In this document: piece by piece, positions 1 through 6,697 of the stretch
Layout: every line of letters starts with the position of its first letter
Position numbering within the stretch: the stretch's first letter is position 1
Assembly: GCF_965661665.1 (NCBI RefSeq)
Contig: NZ_CBFIEO010000030.1
Coordinates: 1 to 11,068 of the forward strand
Origin: Cognatiyoonia sp965661665
Lineage (GTDB): Bacteria; Pseudomonadota; Alphaproteobacteria; Rhodobacterales; Rhodobacteraceae
Reading direction: 5' to 3'
DNA: 11,068 bases
Made by a program: the position numbers and the translations under genes
The notes under the pieces: model-generated
The model's input: the letters and a program-made list of their open reading frames with translations, nothing else
Database searches by the model: none
What the model was told of the DNA's origin: nothing

Positions 1-167
1 ACTGCAAGCAGCGCTAGCCAAAGCGCGGTTATTGGGACGAGTAGAGTTAAACAAACGGCCGACCAGAGTGCCACCGCGTCAGGTGCCCATTCACGCGGCA
101 CCGCCCAAGACAACGGTACGCAGGCGAGCGCCAAAACGATCACAATTTCATAGCTAGGCTCGATCAC
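1..167 (-). CDS. Membrane protein N-terminus, candidate MBOAT acyltransferase (cut by window edge)
   Basis: A frame opens at GTG (167-165) and stays open to the left edge, giving 55 complete codons. The GTG overlaps the TGA of the upstream SGNH gene (GTGA, 164-167), and a GGGAG ribosome-binding site sits five bases upstream, so the start is well supported. The visible protein is hydrophobic: a first likely membrane segment at residues about 8-23 (EIVIVLALACVPLSW), a short charged/Pro stretch with PREW, then a second hydrophobic run from about residue 34 to the edge. This is how many bacterial MBOAT proteins begin, and MBOATs commonly sit beside an SGNH partner gene. No MBOAT catalytic His is inside the window, so the family call is inferred from context and hydrophobicity only. 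A polysaccharide polymerase, flippase or other membrane protein is possible. Confidence 0.55.
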   Translation of the reverse strand, partial: MIEPSYEIVIVLALACVPLSWAVPREWAPDAVALWSAVCLTLLVPITALWLALLA

Positions 168-985
168 GGTAGCTCCCGTGCAAAGGCTGCCAGTAACGTC
201 ATGAATTGTTCCGCTCCAGCTTGGCTGAGATGCGCTTGATCTACAAAAGCATTTGCCGGCCAGTTTCCTGAGGGATCTACGATGAAAAGCGGCAAGTTAT
301 TTGCTGCGGCGAACGTTTGGGCTGCTTCGTAAAAGTGCGTCATGCCTTGTATGCCGATACGTTCACGGGCTATCGGCGCGCGGGGCATAGCGACAAGAAT
401 GACTTGTATTTCAGGGTTGGTCTCGAACACAGTGGACCATTGTTCAGCAAAGCACGGTCCAGTAACACGCAGCGGATACAGGCGGCTCAAACGCAACTCA
501 TCTACTATAAAGGGCTCGGATTGATATAGGGGGGAAGCCGTGGCCACTCCTAAAATCTCCTGCCTGAATAATGCGGCCCTAAAAGTTTTACGGATTAAGG
601 TCATATGGTTCGTGATCCAATCTGTGGGGCCACATCCAGTAGATGTATCAGCAAAGCGGCTGACAATAGGATTGACCTCAAGATAGATGCGCTGAATTTT
701 GTGCTCAGCCGCGTTTGTAACGATGGAAAGAAGCTGTCTTTCGTTGCCTCGGCTGTAACCCAGTCGTAGAAAAGGTTTGGGGCCAAACTTGTGTGCATCG
801 GGACCACCGTCGGGATTGGGTATTCCATAACGAACCAGCGACGTTCCGAGGACTAAGGTGTCTATATCTTTAAGACTGGTTGATTGAGCTCGCGCTGCCC
901 AAATCCAAGGAGTAATGAGCGTTCCAAGAACGATAGCTGCGCTAGTAACCCAGACCAGTGTCATTCGCCCTAACGAGGTATTCAT
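164..985 (-). CDS. Membrane-anchored SGNH/DltD-like protein
   Basis: This 273-residue protein has an N-terminal membrane segment (about residues 9-31) with no clear signal-peptidase site, so it is probably anchored with its domain in the periplasm. SGNH-type motifs frame that domain: GTS at 47-49 (candidate nucleophile Ser49, in VLGTSLVRYGIP) and FVDQAHLSQAGA near the C-terminus, with Asp249 and His252 in DxxH spacing. A LEVNP strand near residue 102 may correspond to the block with the conserved Asn. The layout resembles DltD, AlgJ/AlgX and related accessory acyltransferases that work with MBOAT proteins. It starts at ATG 985 inside an ATGA overlap with the ligase-carrier gene, with AAGG five bases upstream. 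A plain GDSL esterase is the alternative, but the ligase-carrier gene before it and a membrane protein after it favour a role in transferring acyl groups to a surface glycan or lipid. Confidence 0.75.
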   Translation of the reverse strand: MNTSLGRMTLVWVTSAAIVLGTLITPWIWAARAQSTSLKDIDTLVLGTSLVRYGIPNPDGGPDAHKFGPKPFLRLGYSRGNERQLLSIVTNAAEHKIQRIYLEVNPIVSRFADTSTGCGPTDWITNHMTLIRKTFRAALFRQEILGVATASPLYQSEPFIVDELRLSRLYPLRVTGPCFAEQWSTVFETNPEIQVILVAMPRAPIARERIGIQGMTHFYEAAQTFAAANNLPLFIVDPSGNWPANAFVDQAHLSQAGAEQFMTLLAAFARELP

Positions 986-2790
986 GCTGGCCTTGATATC
1001 TTATAAACCGCATGTGCTAAGTCGCCTAAATTGCGCAGTGCGCTAACTTGGCGGGTGCTAAGCTGTCCGCTAAAATGTTGTTCCACCGAGAGTATTAAAT
1101 TCAAGTGGGTAAAGCTGTCCCAGCCGGTAACATCATCAGCTGTGCTGTTGGCGCTCAAAGTCTCTTCAGGAACGCGGAATATGCGCGCGGCGATCATTAA
1201 TACCTGGGCTAAGGTGTGGTCTTCGCTCACACCCTGATAATTCTTGACGTTTTCTGTTTTCTGAGCGAGTTCGTCCATGACCAATGACCGAAGCACGTCG
1301 CCCTGAGCCTTCCCTGATAGCCCGCGTGGGATAGCGGATAAAAAGACGATGTGGCGCGATACCTTTCGTGGCTCGATATGGTTGCGGAGGTGGTTCGTGA
1401 GGTCTGTCTCGCCTGCCTTCAGTGCACCGCGCAGCACTACTGCTGTGACCCCGACTTCACCAAAAGTCTCATCCGGAATAGCGATGGTGGCGCTTTCTAA
1501 CACCTCTGGATGGCGTAACATTGCCTCATCAATTTCTTCTGGCCGTATCAAAACACCGCCGGACATTATAACAGATTTTAGCCGTCCTATGATTTCGTAG
1601 CTTCCGTCTGCACGTTGTTTGGCTAGATCACCTGTGCGGAACCAGCCGTCATGGGTAAAGCTTGCTTGCGTCCGTTCTGGATTACGCCAGTAACCCGAAA
1701 AAACGTTAGAGCCGCGTAGTTCCAGTTCACCCTGCATTGCGCCATTTTTAATGCGAGCTTCGCAGTCGATTGGAACCCCTGCTGTGTGTCGTGCTCCCAA
1801 TCCTGGCCAATTGCCTGCGTAGAGGGCGCTTGCGACGGTTTCGGTCAAGCCATAATGACTGACGAGAGGGCATTTAAATCGGTCCTCGATCCTATTCCAT
1901 AAATCATCCGGCAGCTTGGCTGCGACTGACATGAGGACGCGGCACTCGGGCGCGTCAAAATAGTCGTCATGAGCGGCATAGGCATCAATCATTGACCACA
2001 CTGTTGGCACAGTCAGCACATGAGTTGCCCTGTGCAGGCGGATGGCAGCCAGCCACTCTTCGATTTTGTGAACCTGGAACCCACCCGCACGGATTAGTGT
2101 CGAACCTGACCAAGCTGTAAGTATTGGACCCTGTATCATACCATCCGCATGAGCGAGTACCATATCATTGAAAATACGACTATTTTTGTCATAGCCGAAA
2201 AGCTGCGTCAGCGTTGCGAGGTTTGAAGCTAGGTTCGAGCGGCTAATTTGCACGCCACTAGGTTCTGCTGTAGTGCCGGATGTGAAAAGAAGATAAGCTA
2301 AACCACCATCTTCATCGTCATTCGGTAAACGTGGTTTGCGGTTCGCGGATGTATCAGCGATGCCAAAGTTGGGCCGCGCGCGTTTTCGACTAAAAAACCC
2401 TTTCGAAGTTTCAGTCGGATCCAGCAGTCTGGCAGTCACGTTGGCGGTTACCACGGGTAGGGAATTTTCAGACATCACTAGCTTTGGAGCAACTGCGGTG
2501 ACAATGCTGCTCAGGCGAGTGTCTGGGCAAGTCCCTTCCACCAATACCGGTACGATCCCGTCCAATATACCCGCCAAAAAGAAAGTTGTAGCTACATCGT
2601 CGCAGTCTGAACGAACCACGACTCGATCGCCTTGTTTTAGTCCGGCGGTGTCAAACACTCCCAGCCAACGCGTAATACCCTCAATGAAGGACGCGTAGCT
2701 GATAGCACCGCTCGGCCTTATCATAAAGTCGGTGGTAGATGTGCTCGTAAGGGCTGTCCAAAGCCGTTCTGTTAATCCGTGCTGCTTCAT
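982..2790 (-). CDS. AMP-forming acyl ligase fused to a C-terminal acyl carrier domain
   Basis: This 602-residue protein combines an ANL-superfamily adenylation domain (about 1-505) and a carrier domain (about 523-600). Visible ligase motifs are the P-loop TSGTTAEPSG (170-179), YGLTET (313-318), the hinge GRLKSVIMSGG (402-412) and the C-terminal catalytic Lys494 in SGKAQ. The carrier has GWDSF (556-560), with Ser559 as the expected phosphopantetheine site, followed by THLNLI, a form common in stand-alone and FkbH-type carriers. It should activate a carboxylic acid with ATP and load it onto its own carrier arm in the cytoplasm. The pocket region LAHADGM (212-218) looks more like an acyl ligase than an amino-acid adenylation domain, so cargo may be an organic or fatty acid. 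Oddity: the usual P-loop Lys is Ser178. It overlaps both neighbours by ATGA, and GGGGGA lies just upstream of its start. A single polypeptide thus replaces a DltA/DltC pair. Confidence 0.85.
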   Translation of the reverse strand: MKQHGLTERLWTALTSTSTTDFMIRPSGAISYASFIEGITRWLGVFDTAGLKQGDRVVVRSDCDDVATTFFLAGILDGIVPVLVEGTCPDTRLSSIVTAVAPKLVMSENSLPVVTANVTARLLDPTETSKGFFSRKRARPNFGIADTSANRKPRLPNDDEDGGLAYLLFTSGTTAEPSGVQISRSNLASNLATLTQLFGYDKNSRIFNDMVLAHADGMIQGPILTAWSGSTLIRAGGFQVHKIEEWLAAIRLHRATHVLTVPTVWSMIDAYAAHDDYFDAPECRVLMSVAAKLPDDLWNRIEDRFKCPLVSHYGLTETVASALYAGNWPGLGARHTAGVPIDCEARIKNGAMQGELELRGSNVFSGYWRNPERTQASFTHDGWFRTGDLAKQRADGSYEIIGRLKSVIMSGGVLIRPEEIDEAMLRHPEVLESATIAIPDETFGEVGVTAVVLRGALKAGETDLTNHLRNHIEPRKVSRHIVFLSAIPRGLSGKAQGDVLRSLVMDELAQKTENVKNYQGVSEDHTLAQVLMIAARIFRVPEETLSANSTADDVTGWDSFTHLNLILSVEQHFSGQLSTRQVSALRNLGDLAHAVYKISRPA

Positions 2791-3440
2791 TCGTCCCCCG
2801 TGCGCCCTAATGTCGACGGAACTGCTCTACGCGGAACTGCGCGGCCTGGGTTGCCAGAAACAATGTGATTGTCGGGAACGGATTTACGTACAACGCTTCC
2901 TGCAGAAATTAAAACGTTAGAGCCTATGCGTATGTCTGACTGAAGCACTGCGCCAGCACCAATCATGGTGCGCGCACCGACACGAACATTACCAGACAAA
3001 ACCGCTCCTGGCCCAACACTAACCCAGTCATCTAGGACGGTATGATGACCAAGCGATGCGCTTCGGTTCACCAGTACACCTTGACCCAGAAGAGTGCCGC
3101 CGCCAATCACGACGCCTGCTCCTATAAATCCGCCCATTCCTACGCGGAGCCTCGGTGGTAGGATTGAATAGGGGTCACAGAGAGTTTTAGCCAACTCAAA
3201 TCCATGAGCCACGGCAATAATGGCAAGCTCGGCTCGGCGTTGCGGAGCCCACGCGCAAGGAAGTGCTGGGCCTAGGTCCGCTGGAGTCAGATCGGACAAA
3301 TCTACAATTCGTGGAATTGTGAGTGTCCTAGATTGTTGTCCTAAAGCGATCCCAACTCGAAATGGATTGCCTTTGCGTTCCGCTGCTATCTCGTAATCTA
3401 CAGCTAACGGCGCACGAACACCGAACAAAATCATGAACAT
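2787..3440 (-). CDS. NeuD/PglD-like left-handed beta-helix (hexapeptide) acyltransferase
   Basis: This is a 217-residue protein. Residues about 100-190 carry hexapeptide repeats of the [IV]G-x4 kind (for example FIGAGVVIGGGTLLGQG and VRVGARTMIGAGAVL) that fold as a left-handed beta helix, followed by the usual SAGSVVRKSVPDNHIVSGNPGR-type closing loop. GHH at 131-133 sits where NeuD/PglD sugar acetyltransferases have their catalytic His. The first 85 residues are less conserved and may be the short N-terminal domain seen in that family. Expected role: acetyl-CoA (or other acyl-CoA) dependent acylation of a sugar or small molecule in the cytoplasm. It is the first gene of the minus-strand operon, immediately downstream of a good promoter. 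An in-frame ATG two codons later (3434) is an alternative start; the Shine-Dalgarno signal is weak (GTAGG). The acceptor cannot be told from sequence. Confidence 0.8.
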   Translation of the reverse strand: MFMILFGVRAPLAVDYEIAAERKGNPFRVGIALGQQSRTLTIPRIVDLSDLTPADLGPALPCAWAPQRRAELAIIAVAHGFELAKTLCDPYSILPPRLRVGMGGFIGAGVVIGGGTLLGQGVLVNRSASLGHHTVLDDWVSVGPGAVLSGNVRVGARTMIGAGAVLQSDIRIGSNVLISAGSVVRKSVPDNHIVSGNPGRAVPRRAVPSTLGRTGDE

Positions 3441-3460
3441 AGCCTACGTTCTTTTAAAGG

Positions 3461-3489
3461 ATTATGCATTTGGATTCATTACATTACAA
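3461..3489 (-). promoter_or_regulatory. Sigma70-like promoter of the minus-strand acylation operon
   Basis: Read on the minus strand, TTGTAA (3489-3484) is followed by exactly 17 bases and CATAAT (3466-3461). These match the TTGACA and TATAAT consensus at 4/6 and 5/6. Transcription would start near 3454, about 14 bases before the ATG at 3440, leaving a very short leader. This is the best promoter-like match I found in the window, judged by eye. Confidence 0.6.
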
Positions 3490-3631
3490 GTGGTTTGCGC
3501 TTATACACTCGTATATCGGTAAAGTGAGGATCAGAGGTTTTGGTAATGCGTAATTCCAGCTCAAGTTCGGGTAGGCTGCCGCCGCCGAAGATGAAGTTTC
3601 TCAATATATCGAAGAGTAGCGAGGAGATCAT
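3479..3631 (-). CDS. Possible small protein of unknown function (50 residues)
   Basis: An ATG (3631) opens a 50-codon frame ending in TAA at 3479, with GTGAGG a few bases upstream as a possible ribosome-binding site. The N-terminal half is hydrophobic (ISSLLFDILRNFIFGGG) and the rest alternates charged and hydrophobic residues (ELELELRITK), ending in basic residues. Composition is protein-like, but I recognise no family. The frame is open for 13 further codons upstream of the ATG, after an in-frame TAA, so it could also be the tail of a broken gene. Its last codons overlap the -35 box of the operon promoter. The opposite strand is also open here, which weakens the call. Confidence 0.2.
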   Translation of the reverse strand: MISSLLFDILRNFIFGGGSLPELELELRITKTSDPHFTDIRVYKRKPLVM

Positions 3632-3767
3632 GGGCCTCACACTCGGGGAGAAGCCTGGGATGTGGGCGTATTAACTCTGGCGGCTCGGCCAAGGCCTCGG
3701 TCGTGTGGGTGTGACCATGACGGCGCCACCAGCGTAAAAGGATGCACAATTTACAGGTAGCCCTTAG

Positions 3768-3893
3768 GGTGGCCGTGCGGTTCATCGTTCTAATGAAGAT
3801 GCCGAGCGCTGGGCCGAAATTCGCCCCTTTTTTGAATTTGCAAAACTTTTGTCTACTGCGACACGCCATCATGGTGCGGGTCCCTTAGATTGA
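3768..3893 (+). pseudogene. Possible C-terminal gene remnant (about 41 residues)
   Basis: After an in-frame TAG at 3765, a plus-strand frame runs to TGA at 3891-3893 without any ATG or GTG. The encoded stretch is protein-like, with DAERWAEIRPFFEFAKLL then a His/Gly-rich end. I recognise no family. It may be the tail of a decayed gene that once lay between the two operons, or chance; evidence is weak. Confidence 0.15.
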
Positions 3894-3994
3894 GATACCG
3901 CCCTCGTTCTGGCTATACCCGAACCTTCCTCATTCTTTTTGGGTTAAATTGCGGGTGATTGCGTCGTAGCGTCCTCAATCTACGTCCAAATTGT

Positions 3995-4004
3995 CTGTAT
4001 ACAG
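3995..4004. promoter_or_regulatory. Perfect palindrome CTGTATACAG, candidate GntR-type operator
   Basis: Ten bases form a perfect inverted repeat around GTATAC, about 210 bases upstream of the universal stress protein start. The core resembles operators of the GntR family (consensus built around GT-N-TA-N-AC), whose members often control carboxylate uptake operons. No regulator gene is in the window, so this is a candidate only. Confidence 0.35.
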
Positions 4005-4023
4005 CGGAATGCAGAAAAATAAT

Positions 4024-4033
4024 TTGTTAACAA
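4024..4033. promoter_or_regulatory. Perfect palindrome TTGTTAACAA, second candidate operator
   Basis: This is a second 10-base perfect inverted repeat, centred 29 bases from the CTGTATACAG site and in the same AT-rich stretch. Both sites contain TGT and ACA half-sites. The spacing is not an exact number of helical turns, so cooperative binding is not obvious. Confidence 0.3.
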
Positions 4034-4089
4034 TGCATTCAAAACGCACAAAAAATTCGCGAAGTAAGTTTATTCCAAAATAATTACCG

Positions 4090-4116
4090 TTGACGAAACA
4101 ATCATGCGCTTACCTT
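4090..4116 (+). promoter_or_regulatory. Weak candidate promoter for the transporter operon
   Basis: TTGACG (4090-4095) matches the -35 consensus at 5/6. The best -10 candidate, TACCTT (4111-4116), is poor and the spacer is only 15 bases, so the site would need an activator or may not be the real promoter. It lies downstream of both palindromes. Confidence 0.25.
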
Positions 4117-4213
4117 TGTGGGGAGAAGTAGGGATTACGACGAAGGCCTAAACAGCCGTGGAGTCGAGGCGTTGTCGATTTGCGCAACGCTGTAGTGCAT
4201 GAAAGGCCCGTAA

Positions 4214-5065
4214 GTGATAAAATCAATTCTAGTCCCTGTTCGCGGTGATGGCATGGTTTCCACAGTCCTTGCTCATGCCGCAGAGCTTGCGAAAAAGCAC
4301 GACGCAAAAGTCAGTGTGGTCCATTGTCGGGCGGGCGCAGCTGATTTGATGCCCCAAGGCATGCCCCTGACCGACTTCGCCCGCAAAGTTATGATGGAAC
4401 AGGCAAGCGAGCTTGCGAACCAACAGGAAAACCACCTGCGCGGCATCTTGCACCGCCTAGCGCGTGAATATGGGCTGAACGATGAACTCGAAACAAGCGG
4501 TGGTGTGCGCTGCACCTTTGCTGAGGTGCAAGGACGTATGGCGGATGTCGTCAAACACGCAGGGCGCCTGTCGGATATCATCGTGCTTCCAAAGCCGCAA
4601 CGCGAACGTAACCTTGGGCAAAGTTCATTAAAATCAGCGCTCTATGGCGCGGGCCGTCCGGTGCTGGTCTGTCCTGGGCAACTACAACCGGATGAAACCT
4701 TTGCCAAACATGTTGCGGTTGGATGGAACGGCTCGCTGCCCGCAGCACGGGCTGTTGCTTCGTCTTTGGACGTCATTGACGCGGCGGACCGCGTTAGCAT
4801 CCTCACAGGCGGCAAGGTTCAGGCCAACGGGCCCCCTGTAGAGGAGTTGGTCGAATACTACGGACTGCGCGGGATTGCCGCAGACGTCGTCCGATTTGAG
4901 GGGAAAGACCCTGCCACCGAGCTTCTGAAGACGTGTAAAACCATCGGCGCCAGCCTGCTTATTACGGGCGCCTATAGTCACAGTCATGAAACCGAAATGC
5001 TGTTTGGCGGCAATACAGAACGCATCGTGGATCGCACCGAAATGCCCATTTTAATGGCCCATTAG
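4214..5065 (+). CDS. Two-domain universal stress protein (Usp family)
   Basis: This 283-residue protein starts at GTG, with AAAGG seven bases upstream (4202-4206). It has two Usp-type alpha/beta halves: the first opens with IKSILVPVRGDG and ends near residue 153 with RPVLVCPG; the second opens with HVAVGWNGS at about 166 and ends with RTEMPILMAH. The C-terminal half contains a variant of the nucleotide-binding loop, GAYSHSH (252-258) followed by GGNTERI (265-271), in place of the canonical G-x2-G-x9-G-S/T. Such proteins are cytoplasmic and often bind ATP or AMP. The role here is not defined by sequence. It is the first gene upstream of tctC in the same direction with a 107-bp gap, so it may be co-expressed with the transporter, perhaps sensing energy state. 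GAYxHS-type loops occur in other alphaproteobacterial Usp proteins, as far as I recall. Confidence 0.85.
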   Translation: MIKSILVPVRGDGMVSTVLAHAAELAKKHDAKVSVVHCRAGAADLMPQGMPLTDFARKVMMEQASELANQQENHLRGILHRLAREYGLNDELETSGGVRCTFAEVQGRMADVVKHAGRLSDIIVLPKPQRERNLGQSSLKSALYGAGRPVLVCPGQLQPDETFAKHVAVGWNGSLPAARAVASSLDVIDAADRVSILTGGKVQANGPPVEELVEYYGLRGIAADVVRFEGKDPATELLKTCKTIGASLLITGAYSHSHETEMLFGGNTERIVDRTEMPILMAH

Positions 5066-5086
5066 AACACCTTTGCTTAACACCAC

Positions 5087-5099
5087 GGGGGACACCCCC
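5087..5099 (+). terminator. Short GC hairpin after the stress protein gene
   Basis: GGGGG, a three-base ACA loop and CCCCC form a five-pair GC stem 21 bases past the stop codon. There is no T-run behind it, so it is not a classic intrinsic terminator. It could attenuate read-through or protect an mRNA end, giving tctC a different transcript level from the gene before it. Confidence 0.3.
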
Positions 5100-5172
5100 A
5101 AAGACTTCAACCCCGCCCAGACGGCGGACACAACAGGTCCTGAATATTGGACATTTTACGGAGGACGACATC

Positions 5173-6144
5173 ATGAAACTCAACAAAAGGCTTTTCCTTG
5201 GTCTGGCCGCAAGCAGCGCGCTGACTACTTTGCCAATCTCTGCCATGGCGCAGGAATGGGAGCCGACCCGTCCGGTCGATTTCACGATCATGGCGGGTGC
5301 TGGCGGCGGTGCAGATCAGATCGCGCGCTTTGTTCAATCGGTTGTTGAAGCTAATGATATGATGAACCGACCGTTGATCCCCACAAACCGTGGCGGCGGA
5401 TCCGGTGCTGATGCTTTACTGCACCTGAATAATGCGCGTGACGCCGATCACACTCTGATGGTCACACTGAACTCGTTTTACACCACACCGATCCGCCAAG
5501 AGGCCCTTGGCGTTGATATCGAAACTTTCACGCCGATTACTATGATGGGCGTCGATCCTTTCGTGCTCTGGGTCCACACAGACTCCGGCATCACTGACTT
5601 TGATGGCTACTTGGCCGCCGTCCGCGAAATGAACGGCGAGTACGTCATGGGCGGCACTGGGTCTGGTCAGGAAGACTCGATTGTGATCGCCTACATGTCC
5701 GACGTCTACGATCTCGACATCAAGTACATCCCCTATGACGGCGGTGGTGCTGTGGCGCGCGACCTTGCCGGTCAGCAGATCATGGCGACCGTGAACAACC
5801 CAGCAGAGGCCAACGGGTTCTATGCTGCGGGTGATGTTGTCCCACTTCTAGCCTTCTCTGATGAACGGATGGAGGCCTATCCAGACGTGCCTACGATCAA
5901 AGAATTGGGCCACGATTTCTCTTACTACAACCAGCGGGCCATCGTTGGGGCACCAGGGATGTCGGACGAGGCTGCTGAATATTACCGTGGCGTCTTTGGG
6001 GCTGTTTATGAAGGTCAGGAATGGCAGGACTATCTCGCTTCAGAGAGCCTGTCGCCCTTGCCGATGAATGAAGAAGAGACGCGGGCTTACTGGGCGACGC
6101 AGGTTGAAAACCACCGCAAGCTTCTGTCCCAAATCGACGGCTAA
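5173..6144 (+). CDS. tctC: Periplasmic solute-binding protein of a tripartite tricarboxylate transporter (TctC/Bug family)
   Basis: This 323-residue protein has a clear signal peptide: basic MKLNKR, a hydrophobic core to about residue 22, and AMA before a likely cut at residue 26/27. The mature part has the Bug-family first binding loop, AGAGGGADQIAR (41-52), with Asp48 in the usual ligand-loop position, then NRGGGSGAD (72-80), a GTGSGQED loop around residue 160 and YIPYDGGG. It captures a carboxylate in the periplasm and hands it to the TctA/TctB membrane pair. The ligand cannot be read from the sequence; known Bug ligands range from citrate and dicarboxylates to aromatic acids and amides. 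A strong GGAGGA site (5160-5165) seven bases upstream fixes the start and suggests high translation, as is usual for the binding protein. It is 25 bases from tctB. Length is normal for the family. Confidence 0.93.
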   Translation: MKLNKRLFLGLAASSALTTLPISAMAQEWEPTRPVDFTIMAGAGGGADQIARFVQSVVEANDMMNRPLIPTNRGGGSGADALLHLNNARDADHTLMVTLNSFYTTPIRQEALGVDIETFTPITMMGVDPFVLWVHTDSGITDFDGYLAAVREMNGEYVMGGTGSGQEDSIVIAYMSDVYDLDIKYIPYDGGGAVARDLAGQQIMATVNNPAEANGFYAAGDVVPLLAFSDERMEAYPDVPTIKELGHDFSYYNQRAIVGAPGMSDEAAEYYRGVFGAVYEGQEWQDYLASESLSPLPMNEEETRAYWATQVENHRKLLSQIDG

Positions 6145-6169
6145 TCCAAGAACGTGAAAGGGGGCAGGA

Positions 6170-6673
6170 ATGCGCCAAGGTGAAATATCGCTGGCAGGGC
6201 TTCTTGCCCTCTTTTCTCTGTATTTGATGTACAAGAGCACAGAGCTGCCAATTGGTTACATCAGTGGCCAAGGACCCGGCGGCGGCTTCTGGCCCTTCTG
6301 GTTGTCGGTCGGAATGCTTCTCAGCTGCTCAGGCATTGCTTGGAATTGGTGGCGCGGTCTCAGCCCGGCTTCAAAGTCAGAAGAGCCCTTAATGGATGCC
6401 TTCGGGTGGCGCACTGTGGCGCTTGTCGGAGGCGGGGTCGTAGCCTTTGTGGCGCTGATCCCCATCGTGTCGATGTACGGCGCGATCAGTCTGTTCCTGA
6501 TCTATTACCTACTTTTTTTGGGGCGCCACTCGTGGCTGTTGACGCTGGTTATCGCCATCCTCCTGCCGATCGCTCTTTTCTTGTTCTTTGAAGGCGCGAT
6601 GTACATTTCGATGCCGCAAGGCCTGCCTTTCACGCAGCCCCTCTTCGATATGATGTACGACATCATTTACTAA
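6170..6673 (+). CDS. tctB: Tripartite tricarboxylate transporter small membrane subunit (TctB)
   Basis: This 167-residue hydrophobic protein has about four membrane segments: residues about 6-23, 40-60, 80-102 and 104-140, the last probably two close helices. The conserved early signature GQGPGGGFWPFW (33-44), a G-P-G-x-FP-like stretch between helices 1 and 2, is typical of TctB. It is the small, poorly conserved inner-membrane partner of TctA, and its exact mechanistic role is unclear for the family. The start ATG at 6170 is preceded by AAAGGGGGC. Position between tctC and tctA with gaps of 25 and 24 bases is a standard C-B-A order and makes the call secure despite low sequence conservation. 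Confidence 0.9.
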   Translation: MRQGEISLAGLLALFSLYLMYKSTELPIGYISGQGPGGGFWPFWLSVGMLLSCSGIAWNWWRGLSPASKSEEPLMDAFGWRTVALVGGGVVAFVALIPIVSMYGAISLFLIYYLLFLGRHSWLLTLVIAILLPIALFLFFEGAMYISMPQGLPFTQPLFDMMYDIIY

Positions 6674-6697
6674 AGCACCTCAAAGGCAAGGATCACC

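Larger units (their letters stand above)
3441..4213. other. Intergenic spacer between divergent operons, mostly unassigned
   Basis: No convincing gene fills this stretch of about 770 bp. It holds the leftward operon promoter, one candidate 50-residue ORF, one short plus-strand frame without a start codon, and, from about 3985 to 4100, AT-rich DNA with two perfect palindromes and a possible promoter for the rightward operon. A minus-strand frame at 3561-3872 is open for 103 codons, but its product is rich in Arg, His, Leu and Pro and matches no motif I know. No tRNA cloverleaf or CRISPR repeat was seen. Confidence 0.6.

Noticed and set aside
3561..3872. A 103-codon minus-strand frame that might encode a small protein or transposase tail
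   Set aside because: The product is rich in Arg, His, Leu and Pro with no hydrophobic-core pattern or family motif. A shorter frame in another phase (3479-3631) looks more protein-like, so I kept only that as a weak candidate.
3880..3960. tRNA-like or attachment-site sequence (GGTTCGGG on the minus strand)
   Set aside because: The resemblance to a T-arm is limited to a few bases; no acceptor stem or anticodon arm could be built around it.
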